Assembly: GCF_017114945.1 (NCBI RefSeq)
Contig: NZ_JABXKQ010000098.1
Span: 1 to 38,107, forward strand
Direction: 5' to 3'
DNA from: Nostoc sp. JL34
GTDB lineage: Bacteria; Cyanobacteriota; Cyanobacteriia; Cyanobacteriales; Nostocaceae
DNA: 38,107 nucleotides
This document shows positions 17,943 to 31,541 of the stretch, in pieces (position 1 is the first letter of the stretch; every line of letters begins with the position of its first letter). A program made the position numbers and the translations under genes. The notes under the pieces were generated by a model that worked only from the letters and a program-made list of their open reading frames with translations, searched no databases and had not been told where the DNA came from.

Positions 17943-19466
17943 TTACTCGTTCAAACATTTTCCCCGTCTTTTCTCTGCATATACAGTACAATCAGGCAGG
18001 TCTTGCGCTAATTTTCCGGTCAATGATTGAGCAGATGCTAACCCGGAATTTTTAGGGAACACCATTTGCTTAGTTAAAGAACTGCGAGGTCTAAAACCAT
18101 ATTGGAGTGCTGTTTTAATACACTTTGCGACCTTTAAGGCTCCGCGATAGCCGAATCTAGGACGATTTAAGATGGCATTTAAATCGACTACGGGAATATG
18201 AGGAAAACTCAAGGAAGAACCAAAATACACTACTGAGTCTGCATCAAGACCACCAATAAAATCTAGTAATTCATCTTCCGTTTGTTTCATAGACTCGTAC
18301 TTGCCAAAAGCCAGCGTCCCTTTCGTAATTAGGATTTCTGGGTCTAACCCTGTTTCCAACAAATAATCTACACTGGTTTCTCGTGCTTCTGTACTCCAGG
18401 GATGGAAGTTATAGATTACTACGCGCATCCCAAAATCACGCTCCAACATGTGAGCAAGGGATAAGCACTTGATAGCATCATGTCCTTCTATAATCGCTAA
18501 CTTCCCTTCTATATAACCCTTAGCTGCTTCAAATTCAGTCTTGATTGCGGCATATTCCCTTTCCATCAAAGCAGCCGCCTGTTCTTCCATCCCTAAATAT
18601 TTTGCAGCCCCTTCGAGCCATTTTTCTGTAGCGGTGATTCCATAGGGGAGGATAGTAGAATTTAACGGCGTACCAAACTTGTCTGACATGGCTTTGCCAA
18701 TGGTATAGCCAAGATCCAAACATAAAGTACAGTTGACTGCTGCACTCGGTGCTTGCTTGAGTTCTTCTAATGTACAATCACCTGCGATGACGCTGTGAAC
18801 TCTTGCCCCCATTGCTTCTATCAATCGCACCAGTTCTTTGACATCAGTTTCGACTTCTGTCCTTTCAGGGCCCATCTTTGCGCCCACAATATTGACAGCA
18901 TCGGCTAGTTGTGCTTTCCGCTCTGGAGTTGGCGGCTCCATAAAGTCTACGATTTGCCGAAATACGATATCAAATCCACTGCGATACTCCCCGGCGAATC
19001 CTTCACAATGTATCGTCATGATCTCAGCATCGATTTCGCTGCGGGCTTTATTCACTACGTCATCAACACAGTCGCCAATAATACCAGACGCACAACTAGT
19101 GGCAACAACGATCGCATCGGGATGGTATTTTTCATCTACTTCTAGAATCGCGCCCTTTAATTCTTTTTCGCCTCCAAAAATTACCGCTTTCTCACTCATG
19201 TTTGTAGTCACCACGGGTTCATAAGGGGAACCACTATTGCGGCTATTAGTCAGCTTGTATGCCCGCTTGACACCATAAGCACAGCCACTCGGCCCGTGAG
19301 AAATAACGATCGCATTTTTAATCCCACTTAAAATCTTCGTTGCAGTCCAAAATTTACAAGGGCGGGTATGACTACCTTGTAAAGTAGTCTTAATCTTACC
19401 TTCTTTTGCCAAGCGATAAAGTTCGCTCAAGTTTCCGTAAAATACGACATTCTGATCTATCATCAT
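17943..19466 (-). CDS. vnfE: FeV-cofactor assembly scaffold subunit VnfE
   Basis: The 507-residue protein is of the NifE/VnfE class. Conserved segments include ISHGPSGCAYG near residue 55, VATSCASGIIGDCVDD near 120, HCEGFAGEYRSGFD, and the C-terminal RPRFGYRGALKVAK. It forms an alpha2beta2 scaffold with VnfN for cofactor maturation in the heterocyst cytoplasm. A ribosome site GGAG precedes two tandem ATGs at 19466 and 19463. The final 45 residues after the conserved end (ALQYGFRPRSS...) are a tail of unknown role. It sits 146 bp downstream of vnfK. Confidence 0.9.
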   Translation of the reverse strand: MMIDQNVVFYGNLSELYRLAKEGKIKTTLQGSHTRPCKFWTATKILSGIKNAIVISHGPSGCAYGVKRAYKLTNSRNSGSPYEPVVTTNMSEKAVIFGGEKELKGAILEVDEKYHPDAIVVATSCASGIIGDCVDDVVNKARSEIDAEIMTIHCEGFAGEYRSGFDIVFRQIVDFMEPPTPERKAQLADAVNIVGAKMGPERTEVETDVKELVRLIEAMGARVHSVIAGDCTLEELKQAPSAAVNCTLCLDLGYTIGKAMSDKFGTPLNSTILPYGITATEKWLEGAAKYLGMEEQAAALMEREYAAIKTEFEAAKGYIEGKLAIIEGHDAIKCLSLAHMLERDFGMRVVIYNFHPWSTEARETSVDYLLETGLDPEILITKGTLAFGKYESMKQTEDELLDFIGGLDADSVVYFGSSLSFPHIPVVDLNAILNRPRFGYRGALKVAKCIKTALQYGFRPRSSLTKQMVFPKNSGLASAQSLTGKLAQDLPDCTVYAEKRRGKCLNE

Positions 19467-19612
19467 AGTTCTCCAAATATTTCATCTTTTTTAAACCAGA
19501 GGGTCGCTGAGGTTGGCGCAAAGGAACGCAAAGTTTTGAATAGAGGTTCCAGCACTCAAACTCTGCGCTCCTCTGCGTTTTACTCTGCGTTCCTCTGCGT
19601 TGAAAATTCAAT
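19467..19612. repeat. vnfK-vnfE spacer with CTCTGCG filler repeats
   Basis: The spacer holds short direct repeats (CTCTGCGTT occurs at least twice between 19572 and 19603, plus variants). This kind of filler is scattered between Nostoc genes. No independent promoter is evident. Confidence 0.4.
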
Positions 19613-23917
<4,305 letters not shown>

Positions 23918-23923
<6 letters not shown>

Positions 23924-23999
23924 TTGTAACCACGAATACTGTTTGTAAATTAATTGATCAGCGCAAGTAAATTGGACAGATGTATGATATTCTTTATTT
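23918..23999 (+). promoter_or_regulatory. vnfH promoter block: NtcA site plus putative VnfR operator
   Basis: GTAACCACGAATAC at 23926-23939 is a perfect NtcA site (GTA-N8-TAC). At 23963-23994 lies GCAAGTA-N10-ATGTATG-N-TAT-N-CTT, which overlaps a possible -10 box (TATGAT). The whole block is about 84 percent identical, without gaps, to 32781-32862 upstream of the DUF2231 genes, and the second motif recurs upstream of the VnfR-type gene. It would place vnfH under nitrogen control (NtcA) and a Mo/V-responsive repressor. The leader to the vnfH ATG would be over 500 bases. Confidence 0.7.
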
Positions 24000-25459
<1,460 letters not shown>

Positions 25460-25624
25460 GACGATGCAGTAGGGGTTATCCCTCATACAAAGTGTCTGGA
25501 GCAATTGGCGATCTCTGACTCGAAAAAGCAGAAAAACTGCGTAAACTTCTTACCACCATTTGAGAAATCGGCGTTCTGAACCACGCCAAAATTCGTCTAC
25601 CTCATTGAAGGAGGAGAACTCATT
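25460..25624 (+). other. vnfH-orf131 spacer
   Basis: The 165-bp gap has no strong terminator. GCAGAAAAACTGC near 25534-25546 is a small hairpin. It ends with a strong ribosome site, GGAGGAG, for the next gene, so vnfH and the 131-residue gene may be co-transcribed. Confidence 0.4.
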
Positions 25625-26020
25625 ATGTTGACCGAAGAGGTTTTAGTCCAAAAATTTATTACCGTAGTCAAGGAACGCTGTGCCAAAGTAGGTGAGTTGC
25701 TCCAGTACTGCCACGTCGAACTCGTAAACTCTTACTGGGGCTGCCCTCCAAAACTTATACAACATTTTGTTGTTTATTATCCTAATATGCTGTTTGCCTC
25801 AATTAATGACAACAAAGATGTTTTCAGAGGCGTTGCTCAAGATTTGGGGATATGTCAGGCTGTTTGCATAAATGCCACACGCATTATTCGCGATCCCGCC
25901 TCAAGGTTGAAGGAAAAGAACCCGATCTTATGGTTGGAACTCCAGTGGGTGGCAGTACCAACTAAAAAAGGCAATTGGGGCAATTGGCATCTAGATCAGG
26001 ATTTACCGCACTCGGACTAA
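25625..26020 (+). CDS. Unknown 131-residue protein following vnfH
   Basis: I do not recognise this family. The ribosome site GGAGGAG 8 bases before the ATG is among the best in the window, so it is very likely translated. The protein has five cysteines (19, 29, 40, 77, 81) and five tryptophans, with a compact region NSYWGCPPKLIQHFVVYY and a C-terminal Trp/Asn-rich LQWVAVPTKKGNWGNWHLD. There is no signal peptide or membrane segment. Its place between vnfH and the VnfR-type regulator suggests a role in the V-nitrogenase system, such as cofactor handling, Fe protein maturation or protection, but no motif proves this. A strong hairpin follows at 26036-26078. Confidence 0.7.
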   Translation: MLTEEVLVQKFITVVKERCAKVGELLQYCHVELVNSYWGCPPKLIQHFVVYYPNMLFASINDNKDVFRGVAQDLGICQAVCINATRIIRDPASRLKEKNPILWLELQWVAVPTKKGNWGNWHLDQDLPHSD

Positions 26021-26035
26021 GTTTTTTTTTGGTGA

Positions 26036-26078
26036 CGTAGCTTGCTACCGTTGGCGATGCCTACGGCAGCAAGCTACG
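26036..26078. terminator. Strong hairpin after orf131
   Basis: CGTAGCTTGCT and AGCAAGCTACG form an 11-bp perfect stem, with a further CCGT/ACGG pairing inside. A T run (GTTTTTTTTT) lies just before it, not after, so for plus-strand transcripts it is not a classic terminator; a minus-strand reading would have the T/A tract reversed. The sequence resembles dispersed Nostoc repeats. Confidence 0.5.
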
Positions 26079-26106
26079 CTAAATCACTAAAATAGTATCC
26101 AAAAAT

Positions 26107-26182
26107 GCAAGTATTTTAGCGATATGTATGCTATGCTTGCAGAAAATAAGCAAAATTGTCAAAACATCAATATGTCTGACAA
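26107..26182 (+). promoter_or_regulatory. Putative operator upstream of vnfR-type gene
   Basis: GCAAGTA-N10-ATGTATG-N-TAT-N-CTT lies at 26107-26138, with the same spacing as in front of vnfH and the DUF2231 genes. Here GCAAG and CTTGC also make inverted arms. There is no NtcA site next to it, unlike the other two. Further down, TTGTCA at 26156-26161 and TGACAA at 26177-26182 form another inverted repeat. This suggests autoregulation of the repressor. Confidence 0.6.
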
Positions 26183-26273
26183 CAAAAACGGCAAATACGA
26201 GAAAACCTTGCGATTGACCCAACAGATTTAAGTTTGTCTGTTGTGGCTTTTTCTAACGGAGATATACAGCCTC

Positions 26274-27524
26274 ATGAAACTGGATGTGAATCTTTGCAAT
26301 AACCTGAAGTCAATTAGAACTCGCTTGGGTATGAGTCAGCAAGAATTAGCTAATATAGCTGGCGTCACTCGTCAGAGTATTGGTGGTGTGGAACTAGGGC
26401 AATATGCTCCTTCTGTTGCTATGTCACTGCGTTTAGCCAAAGCTCTTGGCTGCCAAGTCGAGGACTTATTCTGGTTTGAGGAAGATTTACCAGAAGTTGA
26501 GGCAATTCTTGCGGGATCAGTCCCTAAGCAACAGCGATCGCGAGTTAGTCTAGCGCGGGTTGGGGATCAATGGATAGCTTATCCCCTTGTTGGGAATGAT
26601 GCTTTTCGGATCGAAATGATTCCAGCTGATGGTGAGACGCTTGCAGCGATCTACCCTGATGCTAAGGAACCCGTAAGGGTGGAAGAGTTACCCAGCATCA
26701 GCAAATTGCCATTAGCGTCAGAAGTAGCTAGTAATGAGCGTCAATCGGAGGGTGAAGCACAAAACCAAAACGTTACAAATAAAGTCCTGGTTCGGATTCT
26801 GGATGATATAGACAAACTACACAATACAGTTGTGATTGCTGGTTGTACACCTGTGCTTTCTCTCTTGGCAAGAGCAACTGAACGTTGGCATCCGCAACTG
26901 CGAATTCATTATCGTTTCGCCCACAGCAAGGCTGCATTACGTAGTCTGTGCAAAGGTGAAGTTCATATTGCAGGAATGCACTTATACGATCCCAAAACTG
27001 GGGAACATAACATTCCCTTTGTGCGGGAAGCCTTAACAGGCAAGAGTGCCGTTTTGATTACCCTTGGAGTTTGGGAAGAAGGTTTGTTAGTCCCACCAGG
27101 AAACCCAAGGGGAATTAAAACAGTTTCCGACTTAGTAGAATTTGGAGCAACTATTGTTACCCATGAAGCGGGTTCTGGCGGTCAGATGCTTTTAGAACGG
27201 AAACTCCAAGAAGAAGGAGTGCCATCCCAGACTGTGAAAGGATTTACCCATATCGTCCACAGCCATCAAGATGTTGCCTTATCTGTAGTCTCAGGAATTG
27301 CTGATGCAGGGATCAGTACGGCATCTATAGCTGCTGCTTTTGGGTTGGGATTTATCCCCCTTCATAGTGCGCGATATGACTTGGTGATTATTAAAGAATA
27401 CTTGGAAGAAGAACCAGTAAAACAGTTCCTCAGTATCTTGGGACATCAGCTAGTGCGATCGCAATTAGAGATTCTCGGCGGCTATGACACTAGCAAGATT
27501 GGGGAAGTTGTAGCAAATATTTAA
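26274..27524 (+). CDS. vnfR: VnfR-type repressor: XRE HTH plus molybdate-binding-like domain
   Basis: The 416-residue protein has an N-terminal XRE helix-turn-helix at about 8-65 (LGMSQQELANIAGVTRQSIGG spans the recognition unit). A middle region of about 100 residues follows, and then a periplasmic-binding-protein-like domain at about 190-400 of the type that binds molybdate or similar oxyanions inside cells (HIAGMHLYDPKTGEHNIP is typical). This domain order fits the VnfR repressors of Anabaena variabilis, which shut off V-nitrogenase genes when molybdate is present. Whether it senses Mo, V or W cannot be seen. I start at 26274 (ATG) with GGAG upstream; a TTG at 26241 is an alternative. It sits between vnfH and nifV. 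Confidence 0.8.
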   Translation: MKLDVNLCNNLKSIRTRLGMSQQELANIAGVTRQSIGGVELGQYAPSVAMSLRLAKALGCQVEDLFWFEEDLPEVEAILAGSVPKQQRSRVSLARVGDQWIAYPLVGNDAFRIEMIPADGETLAAIYPDAKEPVRVEELPSISKLPLASEVASNERQSEGEAQNQNVTNKVLVRILDDIDKLHNTVVIAGCTPVLSLLARATERWHPQLRIHYRFAHSKAALRSLCKGEVHIAGMHLYDPKTGEHNIPFVREALTGKSAVLITLGVWEEGLLVPPGNPRGIKTVSDLVEFGATIVTHEAGSGGQMLLERKLQEEGVPSQTVKGFTHIVHSHQDVALSVVSGIADAGISTASIAAAFGLGFIPLHSARYDLVIIKEYLEEEPVKQFLSILGHQLVRSQLEILGGYDTSKIGEVVANI

Positions 27525-27711
27525 ATAATTCGTAATTCGTAATTCGTAATTACGCACGCAGACTCGCTTTTCGCGTCGCTAACGTAATTTGTAATTATTA
27601 ACCCACGGCTAAAAAATATGTCTTTTACTTTCCACAACTCAAGTTAGCTGCTCTGTCTTTCAATTGCGAATTACTGAAGCAAATCAAAATCACCCAACAA
27701 GTTAGCTGATC
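27525..27711. other. vnfR-nifV spacer
   Basis: Direct repeats of AATTCGTAATTCGTAATT at 27526-27551 pair partly with TAATTTGTAATTATTAA at 27585-27601. This is the usual Nostoc intergenic repeat type. No NtcA site or copy of the GCAAGTA motif is present before nifV. Confidence 0.4.
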
Positions 27712-28848
27712 ATGAATCATGACTTCACGATGAATAAACATCCCGTTCAGATTAACGATACAACCTTGCGAGATGGCGAACAAGCCGCAGGTGTAGCCTT
27801 TAATGTTGAAGAAAAAATTGCGATCGCTACTTTTCTTGATGCCATTGGTGTTCCAGAACTAGAAATTGGCGTTCCGGCAATGGGGCAAGAAGAAGCAGAA
27901 TCTATCCGAGCGATCGCTAATCTGGGATTAAATGCCCAGTTACTTGGCTGGAACCGTGCTAAATTGTCCGATATCCAGGCATCTATAGATTGTGGTTTGG
28001 AACGGGTGCATATTTCCGTTCCCGTCTCAGAAATTCAGATTGCCGCCAAGTTTGGGGGTAAGCAGCAGGTTATGCTGGATCTTCTGCGAGATGCGATTAA
28101 TTTTGCCTGCGATCGCGGTTTAGCTGTATCTGTTGGCGGAGAAGATTCTTCCAGAGCCGATCCATCTTTTCTATTGGATGTGGCGTATTATGCTCAAGAG
28201 TTGGGAGCTTTCCGGTTTCGCTTTTGTGACACTGTAGGAATTCTCGACCCTCTGAACACTTACAGCAAAGTTCGCTCCCTTGTGCATCATCTATTCATTC
28301 CCATAGAAATGCACACGCATAATGATTTTGGACTGGCAATGGCGAACTCGCTAGCTGGTATTGAAGCAGGAGCGCGATCCGTTAACACTACAGTAAATGG
28401 GATTGGCGAACGCGCAGGTAATGCGGCGCTGGAAGAAATGGTGATGGCACTGAAACACCTTTACAACATCCCAACGGGTATTAATACAAAACGGTTGCTG
28501 GAACTGTCACGGTTAGTTGCTAAAGCTGCTAATTGGCCGGTTCCTCCCTGGAAAGCGATCGTGGGTGAAAATACTTTTGCACACGAGTCAGGGATTCATG
28601 CTCACGGTGTGTTGCAAAATCCCGGTACTTACGAACCTTTTGCGCCGGAAGATGTTGGTTGGGAACGCCGCCTTGTTGTAGGCAAACATTCCGGTCGGCA
28701 TCTGATCATCAGTGTACTGCAAGAACATGGAATCATACTCAGTCAGCCAGAAATTCAATCAGTGCTGGATGCTGTAAAGCATGAGTCAGTAAAAGTTAAG
28801 CGCAGTCTCACTGTTGAAGAACTCCTGAGTTTTGTTCCCCAAAGGTGA
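27712..28848 (+). CDS. nifV: Homocitrate synthase NifV
   Basis: The 378-residue enzyme condenses acetyl-CoA and 2-oxoglutarate to R-homocitrate, the organic ligand of the FeMo- and FeV-cofactors. It has the N-terminal metal-binding INDTTLRDGEQAAGVAF (Arg20, Asp21), the HTHNDFGLAMAN metal motif near 200, NGIGERAGNAALEE, and the FAHESGIHAHGV segment. Its length matches NifV and lacks the regulatory C-terminus of isopropylmalate synthases. An internal ATG at 27730 could also be the start. It lies downstream of the VnfR-type gene, consistent with a copy serving V-nitrogenase, though it would feed any nitrogenase. Confidence 0.9.
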   Translation: MNHDFTMNKHPVQINDTTLRDGEQAAGVAFNVEEKIAIATFLDAIGVPELEIGVPAMGQEEAESIRAIANLGLNAQLLGWNRAKLSDIQASIDCGLERVHISVPVSEIQIAAKFGGKQQVMLDLLRDAINFACDRGLAVSVGGEDSSRADPSFLLDVAYYAQELGAFRFRFCDTVGILDPLNTYSKVRSLVHHLFIPIEMHTHNDFGLAMANSLAGIEAGARSVNTTVNGIGERAGNAALEEMVMALKHLYNIPTGINTKRLLELSRLVAKAANWPVPPWKAIVGENTFAHESGIHAHGVLQNPGTYEPFAPEDVGWERRLVVGKHSGRHLIISVLQEHGIILSQPEIQSVLDAVKHESVKVKRSLTVEELLSFVPQR

Positions 28849-28902
28849 ATGCACACATCTACCAAAACATTACAGGGGAATAGGGTTGGTAATCCTTCTG
28901 AA

Positions 28903-28965
28903 ATCGTAAAAAAGCGTTCAAGTTCAAAAGTTGACTATGACAAATCCTACAAAATTATTGCGATC
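28903..28965 (+). pseudogene. Duplicated 5' end of the nitroreductase gene
   Basis: About 60 bp here match the upstream and first codons of the nitroreductase gene at 30108-30170 with roughly 88 percent identity: the leader (ATCGTAAAAAAG then GTTCAA, TTCAAAAG), the ATG at 28937, and codons for MTNPTKLLRS against MTNPTELLRS. After that the frame reads unrelated residues and stops within 20 codons. It is a truncated copy left by a duplication or insertion. Confidence 0.75.
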
Positions 28966-29079
28966 GGGGCGCTCCGGGACTGGGTACTGGGCAAGAAAAT
29001 ATGAATCAGATTTGCTTGGGATCTAAATTCCCATCTAAATCTTCCCAGTCCCCACTCCCTAGTCTGCATTCCCTAGTGA

Positions 29080-29226
29080 CTAGGGCGTGTTTTCAAAGTC
29101 TTAGATCCCCCCAACCCCCCTTAAAAAGGGGGGCAAAGAGTCTCTTAAAGTCCCCCTTTTTAAGGGGGATTTAGGGGGATCTAAAAAGTTAAGAGGCTAA
29201 ACGAGCAGTTTTAAAACACGCCCTAG
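29080..29226. mobile_element. MITE, 147 bp
   Basis: Terminal inverted repeats CTAGGGCGTGTTTTCAAAG at 29080 and the matching TTTTAAAACACGCCCTAG ending at 29226 bound a non-coding body. Inside is a second large inverted repeat, with CCCCCC-TTAAAAAGGGGGG and CCCCCTTTTTAAGGGGG, that can fold into a long hairpin. The ends and the C-run/G-run body are typical of dispersed cyanobacterial MITEs. Confidence 0.8.
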
Positions 29227-29319
29227 TCCCTAATCCCCAATCCCCATTCCCTAGTTCAATACCACTTGATGTCCAGGGTAATCATGATTGGTTAATTCTA
29301 CTAAAGCGTTTTTTCTACC

Positions 29320-30030
29320 ATGCTTAACTTTGATTCCATTCGTACCACAGCAATGCAAAAAGTCCCATACAATTGGGCTTTGATCAAAAACCTGCTTTCA
29401 TCAGAAGCAAGCTTAGAACTAACTGCAAGTTTTCCCCACGAAGAGTTTCGCCTGTCGGAGGGAGAGGGATATGGATACTCTTGGGGAAAGATGCTTGCAA
29501 CTAGCGAGGATATTTCCTTGATGCTCAAATCTAGCGATAATCGCTGGCGAGAGCGGATGGCACAAGGCAGACTTACTTATGATTTGAGACACCTGAGTAA
29601 AGTCTGGCGACAGTTGATAGAAGAACTGTGGACAGATTCTTACCGCAAAGCAATAGATGAAATGTCTGGGTTGGAACTAAAAGACTGTGTAATGGATATT
29701 GGATTTCGTCGATATCAATTAGGACAGTTACATCACCCTCATACAGACGAGCCGAACAAAGTTTTAACTCATCTGCTATTTTTCAATCAACAATGGTCTG
29801 TAGACTGGGGAGGCTGTTTGCGAATTCTCAAAGACTCCCAGCCGGAATCTGCCTTCCAAGATATTCTACCCCTTAGTGATTCCTCAGTTGCGATCGCACG
29901 TTCTGACAATTCTTGGCATACGGTTACTCCGCTTACTTGTCCTGCATCTGAGTATCGGCTAGCTTTACGAGTTGCTTTTTTTCGGAACGATCTAATTTCA
30001 GATTTCGGAGAAACCCAGCTAGCTGCGTAG
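29320..30030 (+). CDS. 2-oxoglutarate/Fe(II) dioxygenase-like protein
   Basis: The 236-residue protein has the facial triad of 2OG-Fe(II) oxygenases: His141-Thr-Asp143 (HHPHTDEPNK), the distal His200 (NSWHTVTP), and Arg213 in YRLALRVAFF for the 2-oxoglutarate carboxylate. The core FNQQWSVDWGGCLRIL fits the family's double-stranded beta helix. It probably hydroxylates an amino acid, peptide or small molecule; the substrate is not visible. It lies between nifV and a nitroreductase gene, all on the plus strand. Because the enzyme needs oxygen, its place in a nitrogenase region is odd unless it acts in vegetative cells. The ribosome site is poor; an ATG at 29353 is an alternative start. Confidence 0.75.
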   Translation: MLNFDSIRTTAMQKVPYNWALIKNLLSSEASLELTASFPHEEFRLSEGEGYGYSWGKMLATSEDISLMLKSSDNRWRERMAQGRLTYDLRHLSKVWRQLIEELWTDSYRKAIDEMSGLELKDCVMDIGFRRYQLGQLHHPHTDEPNKVLTHLLFFNQQWSVDWGGCLRILKDSQPESAFQDILPLSDSSVAIARSDNSWHTVTPLTCPASEYRLALRVAFFRNDLISDFGETQLAA

Positions 30031-30138
30031 TAATCAAGTCTTTTCTCTCTATTTTTGTCAGTTAATCAGCCTCCTGATTTTCTGCTTCTTCCTTGTTTTC
30101 CTTAATCGTAAAAAAGTGTTCAAATTCAAAAGCTGACT

Positions 30139-30960
30139 ATGACCAATCCTACAGAACTACTGCGATCGCGCTACGGTGAAGTTCCCTTCAATTACGAAAT
30201 TGACTGGAACGCCTCTCTAGAAACGCTAATAGCCCACCGTTCAGTCCGGTCTTATCTATCTGATCCTTTACCACCAGGAACCCTAGAATGGCTAGTTGCA
30301 GCTGCTCAATCTGCTCCTAGTTCAGCTAATATGCAAACCTGGAGTGTAGTAGCAGTTGAAGATCAAAAGCGCAAAGCAGAATTATGCAGGCTGGCTAATA
30401 ACCAAGTATGGATTAACCAAGCTCCTGTATTCTTCGTTTGGTTAGCAGATTTAGGTCGTCTGGCTCATGTTGCCCTAAGTCGCGGACTAACTCCCGTAGC
30501 TCTGGATTACGTAGAACTGTTGGTTAAAGCAATAGTCGATGCTTCAGTCGCAGCGCAAAATGCGATCGTCGCTGCTGAATCTGTTGGTTTAGGAACGGTA
30601 TATATCGGCGCAATCCGCAAAAGCACTCAAGAGGTAGCCACGTTATTGAATTTGCCACCTTTTGTGTTCCCTGTATTTGGGTTGTGTGTAGGTTATCCCA
30701 ATCCTGAAGCACAACCTGTTGTTAAGCCACGTCTACCCCAGCCAGCTGTATTCCATCGGGAAACCTATAAATTGGCAGAGCAAGATGAGGCGATCACTCA
30801 CTATAATGATATCATGAAAGAGTTCTACACTGAACAAAAGATGAATGTCGCTGGTGATTGGTCGCAACATTCAGCTGAGCGAATAGCCACTTTAGACTAT
30901 TTAAAAGGGTGTAAGGATTTGCGTGAGACTCTGAATAACTTCGGCTTCAAGTTGTTATAA
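30139..30960 (+). CDS. Nitroreductase-family FMN oxidoreductase
   Basis: The 273-residue protein is of the NfsA-like nitroreductase fold. HRSVRSYLSDPLPPG near residue 33 and SAPSSANMQTWSVVAVED near 59 are the FMN-binding motifs, and SVGLGTVYIGAIR near 150 and FGLCVGYP near 188 complete the fold. Such NAD(P)H-dependent flavoenzymes reduce flavins, quinones or nitro compounds in the cytoplasm. It could provide reduced flavin or an electron path, but no specific link to nitrogenase is known to me. The first codons and leader are duplicated at 28903-28965, which suggests that the oxygenase gene and MITE entered through a duplication. It is 108 bp after the oxygenase gene. Confidence 0.85.
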   Translation: MTNPTELLRSRYGEVPFNYEIDWNASLETLIAHRSVRSYLSDPLPPGTLEWLVAAAQSAPSSANMQTWSVVAVEDQKRKAELCRLANNQVWINQAPVFFVWLADLGRLAHVALSRGLTPVALDYVELLVKAIVDASVAAQNAIVAAESVGLGTVYIGAIRKSTQEVATLLNLPPFVFPVFGLCVGYPNPEAQPVVKPRLPQPAVFHRETYKLAEQDEAITHYNDIMKEFYTEQKMNVAGDWSQHSAERIATLDYLKGCKDLRETLNNFGFKLL

Positions 30961-31059
30961 AAGGAGTCAACAGCCAGAAGACACAGACAACTCTAAGCAT
31001 CCACTGTACCTCTAGTCTTAAGTAAGCTAGCAAGAGAGGCAACTAGAGGAGAGCTTCTG

Positions 31060-31116
31060 ATGTCTGCACCAAAGCTTTTGACGCTTAAAGACTCAACAGA
31101 TGATTTCGGTGCGTAA
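31060..31116 (+). pseudogene. Short frame, possibly a gene cut by a repeat
   Basis: AGGAG lies 8 bases before an ATG that opens MSAPKLLTLKDSTDDFGA and then stops inside the GGTGCGTAAGT repeat end. The good ribosome site and protein-like start suggest that the 5' end of a real small gene was cut off by the repeat, but 18 codons are too few to be sure. Confidence 0.3.
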
Positions 31117-31541
31117 GTCTAAGCAATAGATAAGAACTTACGCACCGTGATAAAATTATCTCATTGCGAGTGCAGCATCTCCAACAGAAGCAATCTTAAA
31201 CCCTAATAGTCTCAATACGTTTCGGTTAAGAATATTTGTAGGTTGGGTGGAACGAAGTGAAACCCAACAAACCTTGCAATATGTTGGGTTTCGTTCCTCA
31301 ACCCAACCTACACATTTTTATTTTTTGGGCTTAACCGAACTGTATTGCTAGTACTCTGCCAAGGCAAGTTTACTGGGTGAGCAACTTCTTAAACATCTCT
31401 TTTATTCTCAGACTCTGTGTTCTCTGACGCCAGTTGCTACAACGTTCTTAACCCGCGCAACGCACTGGTTGATCTGTCGTTCGTTCTTTTACCCTTCAAA
31501 TTTGGCTTGACAGACCACTAATTTTCAGTGCGTAAGTCCTA
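31107..31541. mobile_element. Nested MITE-like repeats
   Basis: CGGTGCGTAAGT (31107-31118) and ACTTACGCACCG (31136-31147) form a perfect 12-bp inverted repeat. CAGTGCGTAAGTCCTA at 31526-31541 faces ACTTACGCAC at 31136, so 31136-31541 could be one element with these ends. Nested inside are TTCGGTTAAG/CTTAACCGAA (31221-31339) around a hairpin TGTAGGTTGGGT/ACCCAACCTACA (31237-31312). The inner core matches the vnfE-vnfN spacer repeat at 17839-17913. No transposase is encoded. Confidence 0.6.

Larger units (their letters stand above)
28849..29319. other. Repeat-bearing intergenic region
   Basis: This stretch contains a duplicated start of the nitroreductase gene (28903-28965) and a MITE (29080-29226). 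Around these lie C/T-rich fillers (CCCCACTCCCTAG). I see no further gene. Confidence 0.6.

Noticed and set aside
18838..19224. Plus-strand open frame of 128 codons opposite vnfE
   Set aside because: It is a frame shadow of a clear conserved gene; the Ser/Thr-rich translation is typical of antisense frames.
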